In this document: positions 1 through 9,794 of the stretch, one piece after another | Numbering within the stretch: position 1 is the first letter of the stretch | Layout of the letters: each line of letters begins with the position of its first letter | NCBI RefSeq assembly: GCF_004193775.1 | Contig: NC_041004.1 | Location: 5,603,309-5,667,308 of the forward strand | Length of the DNA stretch: 64,000 nt | Direction: 5' to 3' | DNA from: Glycine soja | Lineage: Eukaryota > Streptophyta > Magnoliopsida > Fabales > Fabaceae | Notes under the pieces: model-generated | Told to the model about the DNA's origin: nothing | Seen by the model: the letters and a program-made list of their open reading frames with translations, nothing else | The model's database searches: none | Made by a program: the position numbers and the translations under genes

Positions 1-1
1 T

Positions 2-313
2 GAATCGTCCAGAATTTACAAGGAAAGAACAAAGGCATATCATGATAAGAAGCTGCAGCGGAGAGAATTCCAGCCAGGACAGCAGGTATTGCTCTTTAAC
101 TCAAGACTAAGGTTGTTCCCAGGTAAGCTGAAATCCAAGTGGTCTGGGCCGTTTATCATAAAAGAAGTTAGACCTCATGGAGCAGTGGAATTGGTGGACC
201 CTAGAGAAGGGAGCTTCGAGAAGAAATGGATCGTCAATGGCCAGCGTTTAAAGCCGTATAACGGAGGGCAATTAGAGCGATTGACGACCATTATCTATTT
301 AAATGATCCTTGA
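2..313 (+). CDS. Retrotransposon integrase C-terminal tail (partial)
   Basis: The frame is open from base 2 to the TGA at 311-313, about 103 residues. It carries the hallmark end of a plant gypsy integrase: a YHDK motif, then QPGQQVLLFNSRLRLFPGKL and KWSGPF, the small C-terminal fold that follows the catalytic core and binds DNA. The catalytic core, RT and protease would lie upstream, outside the window. No break is visible in this stretch. It belongs to the same element as the env-like ORF and the LTR at 3896-5240. Confidence 0.85.
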   Translation, partial: ESSRIYKERTKAYHDKKLQRREFQPGQQVLLFNSRLRLFPGKLKSKWSGPFIIKEVRPHGAVELVDPREGSFEKKWIVNGQRLKPYNGGQLERLTTIIYLNDP

Positions 314-1356
314 GAGGGCCTACTGTCTAGCTAAGGACAATAAACTAAGCGCTGGTTGGGAGGCAACCCAACATTTAGTGTAAAAATGTAGAGTTTTATT
401 TCTGTAAAAAAAAAAAAAAAAAAAAAAAGAAGCCCAACAGGTGTGAATAGCAAACAGGGGGTACGAAAAGCAAAGGCCCACAGGTACAAATAGCAAAAGG
501 AGGGGTGCCAATAGCAGAAGTCAAGTGGGCTGCACGTAGACCCGCGCTTAGCGCGAGCCCTCACGCTAAGCGCCCAGGTACGTTTTAAAATTTTAAAATA
601 CGAGGCAATGCCAAAGGTCAGAGCGCCTGCGGGGCGCTTAGCGGCTACCTCCCGCTAAGCGCATACACCATAATTGCTGGGCAGTTTTCGAAAACTGTCC
701 AACCCCTCGTTTGCCTCCTTTGTTTTTAAATTCGGATTTTTACCCAGCATTTCTTTTCTTCCCTTCTTCCCTCTGCCTTTCTTCCTTTCCTACTCTTCAT
801 CTCCTTTACTTAATCCTCTGAAGACTAAGCACGTGTTTTTCCGTACACTCAGAGGTAAGCTTGAACGTCTGCATTTTTTGTGGTTTTGAACAGGGACTAA
901 CGCGCTAAGCTAAGCAAGAACACAGGGGGAGGAGATAGAAGTATGGCTCACACGCTGAGCGCTCCTCACCCATTGATACAGCAGAGGATACGAAGCACGC
1001 GCTTGGCGGGCTCTGTCGCGCCAAGCGCGCTCATCTATTGGGAAGCACGCGCTAAGCGCGCTCTTGTGGCGCTAAGCGCGTGACAGCAGCAGCGCCCAGG
1101 GTGGCGCCAAGCGCGAGGCTGGGCCTTAGGGCCACCAGTCCTCGTGCTTTTCTTTTTACACCTCCCTTCTACTTTCCTCAACCCCTTCTTCTTTGCTTTC
1201 TGCATCCCCCTTCCTTCTAACTTCACCCCCCCGTCGTCTACTTTCTGCAACCCCTTCTTTACCACTTTCACCCCTAATTTGTTTACTTTTTGCACCCCCC
1301 TAATTACTAACTGCAATCTGTTTTGCTGTTTTTGTGGTTTTTGTTTTTTTTTTCAG
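314..1356 (+). other. Spacer between pol and env-like ORF of the Athila-type element
   Basis: No coding region. It holds a run of about 20 A at 405-428, pyrimidine-rich stretches at 720-800 and 1145-1350, and a dense set of GC palindromes built on GCGCTAAGCGC, for example at 543-555, 1048-1060 and 1069-1080. It ends in a poly-pyrimidine tract and CAG directly in front of the ATG at 1357, which looks like a 3' splice site. The reading frame is open upstream to about 1144, but this is low-complexity Phe/Pro/Leu sequence without an ATG and is probably untranslated. Confidence 0.7.
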
Positions 1357-2610
1357 ATGGCTTCTCGCAAGCGCCGTGCCGTGCCCACACCAGGGGAAGC
1401 GTCCAACTGGGACACTTCCCGCTTCACATCTGAGATTGCCTGGCACAGGTACCAAGACAACATTCAGCTTCGGAACATCCTTCCGGAGAGGAATGTTGAA
1501 CTGGGACCCGGGATGTTTGACGAGTTCCTCCAGGAACTCAGGAGGCGCAGATGGGACCAGGTGCTGACTCACCTTCCGGAGAAGCAGATCGACGTGGCTC
1601 TGGTGAAAGAGTTCTATTCGAACCTTTATGATCCAGAGGACCACAGTCCCAGGTTCTGCAGGGTGCGAGGACAGGTCGTTCGTTTTGATGCTGACACCAT
1701 TAACGACTTCCTCGACACCCCAGTTATCTTGGAGGTCGGGGAGGAGTATCCAGCATACACCAGATACCTCAGCACTCACCCCGATCCTGACACCATCGCG
1801 GCCACACTGTGCCCTCCAGGGGGGCGTTTTGTCCTTAATGCTGATGGTCTCCCCTGGAAGCTCCTGAGGAAGGACATGACGACACTTGCTCAGACATGGA
1901 GTGTCCTTTCTTACTACGATCTTGCGCCCACTTCTCACACTTCTGATGTTAATCTTGACAGGGCCCGCTTGATCTACGGTTTGGTGAGCTGCATGGACAT
2001 GGATGTGGGCAGCTTTATATCACAGCAGATCAGCCAGATTGCCCAGTCCAGCACCTCGAGGCTCGGGTTCCCAGCGTTGATTACAGCGTTGTGTGACATT
2101 CAGGGGGTGGTTTCTGATACCCTGATCTTTGAGTCACTCAGCCCTGCGATCAACCTAGCCTATGTGAAGAAGAACTGCTGGAACCCCGCCGATCCATCGA
2201 TCACGTTCCCTGGGCCTCGTCGTACACGTACCAGAGCTTCAGCATCAGCTTCCGAGGCCCCTCTTCCTACCCAGTCTCCGTCTCAGCCATCCCAGCGACC
2301 GCGACATCCACCTGCTTCCACCTCAGCATCCATGAACACGCATGGGCAGATGCTGAGGTCCCTTCACGTTGGACAGCAGCTCATCATGGAGAATATGCAC
2401 AGGCTGTCCCTACACCTATAGATGGACCCTCCGCTCACCACTCCAGAGGCTTATCGTCAGCGAGTCGCCTGGCCAGGAGACCAACCCTCCACTGACAGGG
2501 GGGAAGAGCCTTCTGGAGCCGCTGAGGATCCTGCAGTCGATGAGGACCTCATTGCTGACTTAGCCACCGCTGACTGGGGACCATGGGCAGACTTGGGCGG
2601 AGGCAGTTGA
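1357..2610 (+). pseudogene. Env-like / plant-transposon-domain protein of Athila-type element, one internal stop
   Basis: ATG at 1357 starts MASRKRRAVPTPG and runs to a TAG at 2419-2421 (354 codons). The same frame continues without shift for another 62 codons to the TGA at 2608-2610. The N-terminal 250 residues (WHRYQDNIQLRNILPERNVE, then VALVKEFYSNLYDPED and VRGQVVRFD) are the conserved domain often labelled putative plant transposon protein, found in the third ORF of Athila/Calypso elements. The C-terminus is rich in Ser, Pro and Thr. I see no clear signal peptide or membrane segment, so an envelope role is only positional. The internal TAG is probably a nonsense mutation, or the tail is a short extension lost in this copy. 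Confidence 0.75.
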
Positions 2611-3895
2611 TTTTTTTTGTTTTCCTTTTATGTTCTGATGTCTCTTTTATGTTTTGTTTTGTTTTGTGTTTTGTTCCTTCTTATGTTTCGTTATATGGTC
2701 TGTTTAGGTATTAAAAAGAAGTAGTAGTAATAATATGAGAGATTTAGCATCTGTTTTCTGAATAATAATTGCATGATAACTTGAGCAGTCATAATTTTTG
2801 AGCTTGTTCTGAAAGGTTGAAACACTTGAGATGCCTCTAGTCCTTGGAAACATTGGTTCTGGAAGCACGAGTCAGGTCAGGAAATGGAACATGAACAGCA
2901 CAAGGTGGGAAGGATAGTCTGACGGAACAAGGTCATAACTGGTATGCCGTATACTTGCTTTAATTCCGGTGAGAGTGTGAACTTAATTGTGAGAGAAAAC
3001 GCCTGTTTTTAAGTTCCTGGTTTTGCATCACTCTTGGATTGTTAGAATAGTTACTTAAGGTGGAAATGATCAAGGCCATGTTTGTTATATCTAGCTACTT
3101 AGCCAAAAAGCCAACCCGACATCATCCTTTTCCCCTTGCACCCATGATTGAGCCTATATATCACATTATTCCGAATTAACCCTTGAGCCAATAAAATGAT
3201 AAGTCCTACCCTTTAGGATGATAAGAGAGCAAAAATGGGTTATAAAGGTCTTAATTTGGGGGATTTTGGAAAATAGGTAGCTAAGACAATGGTGCAGCAC
3301 GTAATAAGACACCTCTTATAAACTAGAAGCCCGAAAAAAAAAAAAAAAACATCATAAAGGGCAGAAACAAAGAGCAAGAGAGGTGTCAAGAGAAAAGGGT
3401 TGTGGGGAATAAAAGGGTTAAGAAGAATGCATCGGAAGTATTAGAAATTTTTGCTCTCTTAATCCTAATTTGAATTTTCAAGAAAAACCATGATTTTTTG
3501 TGAGCCAAGCCCCAATACAAGCCAATAAAGTCCTTAGTGATCCACCTGAAGGTAACTAAAGATAACTATACTTGAGAGGAAATGCAAAACTTTGGAATCT
3601 TACTTGCAGGTTGTTAGAAAATTGCAGACACTAAACCATACACTTGTGAGCAGAGGAAAACACCAGCCTTGTGAGGAAAGTAAGGCAAGCCAGATTTGAT
3701 CAAGATTCCAAAGGACTGACTAACCACTTGTGTGTTTTATGCTTTCATTTTGAGATGTTGACAGATGCGGAAAGGACCACTGGAAGAAGGAGGAACTAAG
3801 GCCATTGATAGTGTTGAAACACTCAGAACTTGTTTGAAAATTTATTTTTGTTCTTGGTTTGCTTGGGGACAAGCAAAGTTTAATTTGGGGGATTT
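2611..3895 (+). other. 3' untranslated region and polypurine tracts of the Athila-type element
   Basis: Non-coding internal sequence between the env-like ORF and the 3' LTR, with an A-run at about 3333-3349. A 17-base string, TAATTTGGGGGATTTTG, occurs at 3252-3268 and again at 3881-3897, where it overlaps the LTR start. The second copy is the expected polypurine tract for plus-strand priming; the first is an extra copy. Confidence 0.7.
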
Positions 3896-5240
3896 TGATA
3901 ACTGCTAAATAATTGTGAATTTATAGGAGTTAAATAGTCAAATTTTGGCTTAAAATTAATTATTTAGCAGTTATTTGTAATTAAAAGTGAAAAAAATTAA
4001 TTTAATTGAATTTCTGGTTGCAGATACGAAAAATAAGGCTGCAGTTAGCAAAAGTGGCACAGAAAGGAAGAAAAAAGAAGAAATTCTGAAGCAGGCCCAA
4101 TCCAATAGGGGCGCTAAGCGCGCATCAGGCGCTAAGCAAGCAACTAACTGCAGGCGCTGAGCGTGGCGTTAAGCACGAAGGTGGAAACCGTTACGCGCGC
4201 TAAGCCCAGCTAGGCGCCCAGCGCCCGATCCAACAGAAGCACAGGCCCAGCGTGCATGGCGCGCCCAGCGCGCGATCTGAACGCGCTAAGCGCGAGGTGT
4301 GGCGCTGAGCGCGACTACGAAGGCCCATAAGCCCACTTCAGCAACTATAAATAGAGAGGCAGTCCCAAGGAAATTTCATCCCATCTCAGAGCATCACTCT
4401 CAGTACTTCAAGCCTGAGTTTTCTTTTCTCTCTATATTCTTTGTTTTGTTAGCCTATTCTTTCTTTCATCCCCAGTTGTAAGCCCTCAATGGCCATGAGT
4501 GGCTAAACCCCTAGCTAGGGCCTGGCAGGCCTAAAAAGCCAACGATGTACACTGAGCTCCAAGAGTTATCAATGCAAAGGAATTTATTCCAGGTTTTTCT
4601 ATTCTATTTCTTTTCTTTTATTCTTGCATTCATTCTTAGATCTCTTTTTAGGTTTTAATCGCTCGGGAGAGGGTAATTCTCAATAATATTTAAGATTCAA
4701 TGCATGCATCAGTTTTAGGGGTTATACGCTTGGGAAAGGGTAACACCTAATAGAACATCTAAAGAAAAGAATCATTGGGTTAGCATTGCTAGGCATAGAG
4801 TGATAACTCACTGCCCATGCATATAAGCAACATCTAGAACTTAATCTTAACGCATTTTAATTATTGAGTCTTCGCAAAGGCATTTGGGAGATAGGTAGTT
4901 AAAATAGGCTTACCAACGTGAGGCATCAGGGGCAAGTAGTCAACAGATGTGGGTAGAACTAACACCATTTCATTGGTAATGAATATCATACTTACATGCA
5001 TCGTAGGCCAATTGGGTTTGTCTGGTCTTGGCATTTCTATCAATTGTTTTCCCTTTTACTTATTTGTTTTAGTAATAGCACTCTTTACTATTCCTACTTT
5101 CATTCCTACTTTACTACTTTACTCCCACTTACAAATTGAGAGGTATTGAATAAGTGCAATAAAATCCCTGCGGACACGACACTCGGACTTCCGAGCTTTA
5201 CTACTTGTCACGATTTGGTGCACTTGCCAAAGTCTTAACA
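3896..5240 (+). repeat. 3' LTR of Athila-type element
   Basis: Starts TGATAACTGC directly after the polypurine tract and ends CAAAGTCTTAACA, giving the usual TG...CA ends and about 1345 bp. It contains a second group of GCGCTAAGCGC palindromes (about 4111-4315), a TATA box at 4346-4353, and an AT-rich leader. The far boundary is supported because sequence from about 5260 matches the NLR-cluster flank near 32190. The partner 5' LTR is outside the window. Confidence 0.8.
4346..4353 (+). promoter_or_regulatory. TATA box in the Athila-type LTR
   Basis: TATAAATA lies about 450 bp into the LTR, just downstream of the GC-palindrome block and upstream of a pyrimidine-rich stretch. This is the expected place for the U3/R boundary promoter. 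Confidence 0.6.
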
Positions 5241-5665
5241 TGGTGCTTTCATCAGAGTTTCATCAAGTCCGCTGAGAAACAATCATCATACTTCTACAAG
5301 AGAAGCTTGGGCACCTTTGTAGTTCTAGCAAGTCATTTTGGATCTAGACAAGAGCCAGGGAGGTTAGAAGTTTTCATCAGGACTAAGGGGTTTGCTCTAT
5401 GAAATATAAATGGAAGACAAGTACATTCTTGGGGTGAAACACCATGACAGAGACTGAGTTTATGACAGATGGGACATTTTGCTCTGCTTTTAGTTCAACT
5501 GAATCTTCTGGTGAAGACATTGAACTATGAAGTATCTTCTGGGAAAGATTTATGTGGTGTCTTGCTAAAATAACAGTGATGTAATAAACATAGTTGCCCT
5601 TATCAGATTTAAGTTGCAAACATTCAAATCTTTACACTGCCACGGCCACATAGATTGCAAACATT
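5241..5665. other. Duplicated cluster flank, unit 1, no gene
   Basis: About 80 bases near 5255-5320 (TTTCATCAAGTCCGCTGAG, then CATCATACTTCTACAAG) match 32190-32260 upstream of the intact CNL. The rest has no recognisable coding content. It joins the LRR fragment at about 5666. Confidence 0.5.
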
Positions 5666-6528
5666 CAAGGCCCAATGGTGGAGTCCATGGTCGAGGCCAT
5701 CTCCAGCATCGAGACAACTTGCCTCCAACATTTAAAATTGAGGGATTGTTCGTCAGCTATATCTTTTCCAGGTGGTCGTCTACCTGCATCTCTGAAGACT
5801 CAGGTTATCAGCAATCTTAAAAATCTGGAATTCCCGACCCAACACAAGCACCAGTTACTAGAATCACTGTTGCTATATAATAGTTGCGATTCTCTCAAGT
5901 CTCTTCCATTGGTTACCTTTCCAAATCTCAAAAGTCTCCCAATCGAAAACTGTGAACACATGGAATCTCTTTTGGTTTCAGGGGCAGAGTCATTTAAGAG
6001 TCTGTGTTCTTTGAGAATTTACCAATGCCCCAACTTTGTATCATTCTGGAGAGAAGGATTGCCTGCGCCCAATTTGACTGATTTTGAAGTTTTGCATTGC
6101 GACAAGTTGAAGTCATTACCTGACAAAATGAGTACTCTTCTCCCAAAGTTAGAATATCTTGACATATCCAACTGCCCAGAAATTGAGTCGTTTCCAGAAG
6201 GGGGGTATGCCACCTAACCTGAGAACAGTTTGGATTGTCAATTGTGAGAAACTACTGAGCGGCCTAGCATGGCCATCCATGGGCATGCTTACCCATCTCT
6301 ATGTGGGGGGTCGATGTGATGGCATCAAGTCCTTCCCTGCAAGAACTTACCATAGAGAGATGTCCTTTGCTGGAGAATATGGTGGGAGAAAGGCTTCCTG
6401 TCTCTCTAATAAAATTAACCATAGAGAGTTGTCCTTTGCTGGAAAAACAATGCCGCAGGAAGCACCCTCAAATTTGGCCTAAAATATCCCACATCCGTCA
6501 CATTAAGGTTGACCATAGATGGATTTAG
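5666..6528 (+). pseudogene. CNL resistance-gene fragment (LRR 3' end), broken; unit 1
   Basis: Only the last third of the LRR region remains, beginning at the segment equal to 12563 and 35530 in the two long copies. The frame runs MVESMVEAISSIETTCLQHL... to about 6204, where the G-run has six G instead of five and shifts the frame. At about 6337 a deletion of roughly 130 bp removes one to two LRRs. A third frame then gives LENMVGERLPVSLIKLTIES to the stop at 6526-6528. No start, coiled coil or NB-ARC is present, so it cannot make a receptor. The stop codon and 3' flank are still those of the family. Confidence 0.9.
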
Positions 6529-6588
6529 TGACCAAGGATGAGCACCGGGTAATTCTCCTTCTTTGACCTACTTCATTGTCTTCTAAGC

Positions 6589-6731
6589 CTAAAAGGGACT
6601 GCCCTGGATTGGCTATGGCAAGAGCCTTTGGAAATTTTTGCCTAAAAGACTATGGTGTCGCCTCAGTCCCTGATGTGTCTTACAGAAATCTTACCAACGA
6701 GGATAAGTTTGTGGTTTTGGCTTCTGATGGG
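6589..6731 (+). pseudogene. PP2C phosphatase exon fragment, unit 1
   Basis: Encodes KRDCPGLAMARAFGNFCLKD, then YGVASVPDVSYRNLTNEDKF and VVLASDG, ending at a GT donor. This is the PP2C stretch with the conserved FVVLASDG(V/I)W metal-site motif. No other PP2C exon lies next to it. Upstream it is fused directly to the 3' flank of the LRR fragment, the product of an internal deletion. The open codon TAC (Tyr) here is TAA in the two other copies. Confidence 0.85.
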
Positions 6732-7630
6732 GTAAGCATTTTCATATCAGGATGTCAACTTCGAATTTTGGATTGTGATTCTTGAATAATCATTTACAAG
6801 AACAGAACAATCATTGTTAGTGTTTAAATGATGCTCAATTTTCTCATTCCTCTCAATCCAAATATGTTTACAAATATTTGATCAAATAGTATAAGAAAAG
6901 AAATAACCAAGAAGATTAAATGAATTAACAGCATGTAGTTTTCACACATACATGTTTAATTCATATTGGACAAAAATTAGATGCTGTTAGTTCTATAAGT
7001 GCTTTCTTTGTTGTCTTTCAATAGGAATTGGAGTTTCACCTAGCAATCCGTGTAATAAAGGTTTCCATTAAAAGTCAACATAGACTACTAAACTGAAAAT
7101 CCAATTTAGATTGAAGAACAATGTTAAAAGCACCTATGAAACTATATCTAAGTTTTGTCCCATCATATTTGGCACAAATAATAGCTTATTTTCATCAGTT
7201 TCCTAAGAGAGCTTTTAAGCAATAAACAACAACCAATTAACTTCTTAAAAATTATCCCAACCAAAAAGGTCTGAATGTTCTTTCTTAGAGATTTTAAGCA
7301 TGACTAAGAATTATAAACAGCAACACCAAACTTGAAAAATAAGTTTAAATATATTTTTTTTTCTCAATAAATATTTAAATTTAATATTTATTTTCTGATA
7401 AAAAAATTGCAGTAAGTTCCTATAAAAAAAAAGTCATTTATTATTAGTCTTTTGAAATGGAGTCATAATAAATGAAATACATTATCCTAAAACAAACATA
7501 TAATTTTTTAATTTATCATGAACTAAAACATAACATAAAAAACAAAAATATACATTAATACTTAAATACAAAACTAGAATATTTATTAGAAATCAGGCCA
7601 ATATATTAGCCTATAAAAAAATAAAGGCAG
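6732..7630. other. Duplicated PP2C-downstream spacer, unit 1
   Basis: Matches 26271-26820 and 40975-41510 (the PP2C intron that follows this exon) to about 7290. It then jumps to sequence equal to 42270-42610, ending near AAAGGCAGACCTCCTA. The stretch between is missing here. No coding region. Confidence 0.65.
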
Positions 7631-7637
7631 ACCTCCT

Positions 7638-7714
7638 ATATGAGGGCAATTTTATCCAAAAAAATGCAGAGTGTACTTGCCCTTTCTATATGAGGGCAAT
7701 TTTATCCAAAAAAA
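7638..7714. repeat. Short direct repeat
   Basis: A 29-base string beginning TATATGAGGGCAATTTTATC occurs at 7638-7666 and again at 7686-7714, 48 bases apart. It marks the right edge of the sequence shared with units 2 and 3. Confidence 0.7.
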
Positions 7715-8239
7715 TAGATACGTGGAAAGTCACACAATGGGGTGGACCACACACATGTCTGAATATGACCATGACACAAGATCACGAGAAACTTGATTCA
7801 GATTTGATTGCTACTTGTGTAGTAGGTACGTATTTTATGTTCATATTATGTTCATTTTTTGTTAATTCTCATTTAAATTTTCATATATGTTCTACAAATA
7901 AATTAAATTACATATAAATATAAATTTTAATATATAACAATTTTTATATTTGCGGCTAAAAATTAAAACAATATATATATACAAAATTAATAACTTAAAA
8001 TACTTACCACTAAAATAATTTAGCATACAAAATTAATTATTTCAAATACGTTAAACTATTCTAATTTTAACATATTATATGAAACTCATAATAACTACAA
8101 CCTACGTAATATAAAAATTTTTATTGTTATCTAATTTAAATTTTTTAATTTATAGTATGTATAACTATTCCTAATTTTTCATATAAAATATTTAAACTAA
8201 ATGTAATGTATCATATAAAAAATTTAAACTAAACCTAAT
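7715..8239. other. AT-rich DNA, no gene
   Basis: Very AT-rich sequence leading into the tandem array. Open frames such as 7690-7917 are short, low-complexity and without any recognised domain. Confidence 0.6.
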
Positions 8240-8690
8240 CCAAAATTAATAAGTTATGGAACCTAAAACTATTTTTAATCTATTATATAAATTTTTTTAA
8301 TTAAACTTAATCTACCATATAAAAATTAAAACCATTTCTAATTTATCATATTAAATATTTAAACTAAATGTAATGTACCATATAAAAAAATTTAAACCAA
8401 TTCTAATCTAAAATTAATAACTTATGGAACCTAAAACTATTTTTAATGTATTATATAAATTTTTTTAACTAAACCTAATCTATCATAAAAAAATTAAAAC
8501 TATTCCAAATTTATCATATCAAATATTTAAACTAAATATAATGTAGCATATGCAAAATTTAAATTAAACCTAATCTAAAATTAATAAGTTATGAAACGCC
8601 AAACTATTCTTAATCTACTATATAAATTTTTTTATATAAACCTAACTTACCATATAAAAATTTAAAGTATTTCTAATCTATCATATAAAA
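8240..8690. repeat. AT-rich tandem array, ~167-bp unit
   Basis: The landmark AAAATTAATAA(G/C)TTATG recurs at about 8241, 8409 and 8576, so the period is 167-168 bp. Within a unit the order is conserved: AACCTAAAACTATTTTTAAT, then TATTATATAAATTTTTTTAA, then a CATATAAAAATT block, then AAATATTTAAACTAAAT. Weaker, shorter relatives extend to about 8100 on the left. Copies differ at a modest number of positions. Confidence 0.75.
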
Positions 8691-8860
8691 TTAATAACTT
8701 ACATTTCCTAAAACTAAAACTATTTCTAATCTACCATATAAAAAATTTAAAATAATTCTAATCTATCATATAAAATTAATAACTTATCTTTCCTAAAACT
8801 AAAACTATTTCTAATCTACCATATAAAAAATTTAAAATAATTCTAATCTACTATATAAAA
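8691..8860. repeat. 85-bp tandem duplication
   Basis: Two head-to-tail 85-bp copies, 8691-8775 and 8776-8860, each starting TTAATAACTTA and differing at only a few bases. It is a recent local duplication at the right edge of the larger AT-rich array and is made of the same words. Confidence 0.8.
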
Positions 8861-9229
8861 GTAAGAACTCAAACTAATAATATTAACAAATGAAACTAAT
8901 AATATTAACAAATAAACTAAATCTAATGTTTCTTATAACACAAATAATAGCATACTAAAACTAAACCTAATATTATTTAAAACTAAATCTAAAAATAAAT
9001 GTACTCTATAAAACTATAATTATCAAATTAAATTTAATTTATTATTTCTAACTAAAACTAACTTAACATAAAAAAAACTAATAACATATATTACTAATTA
9101 TCAACAGAATATAAATAAAATAAAAAACTAATTAAACAAACTTACTTGAAAAAATTACAAATGAAGCAAACTTTTCACAGCTCTTCTTCTTTCTCCCACA
9201 CAGCAAGCTTCTTCTTCTTTTCTGCATTC
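8861..9229. other. AT-rich DNA, no gene
   Basis: Continues the AT-rich composition with weak relics of the array words. From about 9170 the base composition shifts towards GC. No gene seen. Confidence 0.5.
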
Positions 9230-9670
9230 GCGTGAATGCTCTACGGGGGAGGGGGGGATTTAAGCACCATTTTGCAATGAAGTCGCTGCTGGGGCTGGCG
9301 ATTTGGCCCAACCAAATCGCCATTCAGCCTGGCGACACCCTGCTGCACCTCCTCTGCACGTCGCAGGCTGCAAGCCTCCTGGGAAATGATCTCTGCAGTC
9401 CCCTAGGCTGAATCGCCAAGAGCAGTGGCGCTTTCACTGTGGCGCCAACAGTGCTGGCGTTTCCCACGTCTCAAATCGCCAGCAGTAATGGCGCTTTCCT
9501 CCCCCCTCGACACGTGTCCGCCATGCACGAAGTCGTCATCAGAAATGGCGCATCCCATGCTGGGGGCATGCAAAAACAGCACCCCCTAGGAAATACTTTC
9601 CAAACAGCCCTAAACTGGGAATAACTTTGTAAAACAGCACCTTAGGAATAACTTTGTAAAACAGCGCTTC
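9230..9670. other. GC-rich island with recurrent TGGCG/CGCCA words upstream of the unit 2 CNL
   Basis: Sharp rise in GC between AT-rich arrays and the CNL. The words TGGCG, AATCGCCA and TGGCGC(T/A) recur on both strands (for example 9296, 9316, 9410, 9427, 9442, 9455, 9475, 9489), and a perfect GACACGTGTC palindrome (G-box/ABRE-like) lies at 9509-9518. GGAATAACTTTGTAAAACAG is present twice near 9618-9664. I recognise no protein. It may be the remains of a non-autonomous transposon inserted into the promoter region. Confidence 0.55.
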
Positions 9671-9794
9671 GTTGGGAAATTTGCCTCCACCCAGATACCA
9701 CGTTCAACAAGTATCCAACCACACCGCTACACCTTGTCAAAAACCAACCCAGTTTTGTAACCAATTTCTTTCCTTTATCTTTCTCATTCAGATC

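Larger units (their letters stand above)
1..5240 (+). mobile_element. Athila/Calypso-like Ty3/gypsy retrotransposon, 3' part
   Basis: The left half lies outside the window. In order one sees the C-terminal tail of integrase (to 313), a non-coding spacer, an env-like ORF from 1357, a long 3' untranslated region, a purine-rich tract just before 3896, and one LTR ending TTAACA at 5240. An extra ORF between pol and the 3' LTR is typical of the Athila group, known in soybean as Calypso/Diaspora-type elements. The right flank at 5241 resumes the duplicated NLR-cluster sequence. The target duplication cannot be tested because the 5' end is missing. Family assignment is inference from layout and protein type. 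Confidence 0.85.

Noticed and set aside
1144..1356. N-terminal extension of the env-like ORF (open frame upstream of 1357)
   Set aside because: It has no ATG (the frame opens at GTG), is low-complexity Phe/Pro/Leu, and ends in a splice-acceptor-like tract.
8240..8860. CRISPR-like array
   Set aside because: Tandem AT-rich repeats without unique spacers in plant nuclear DNA.
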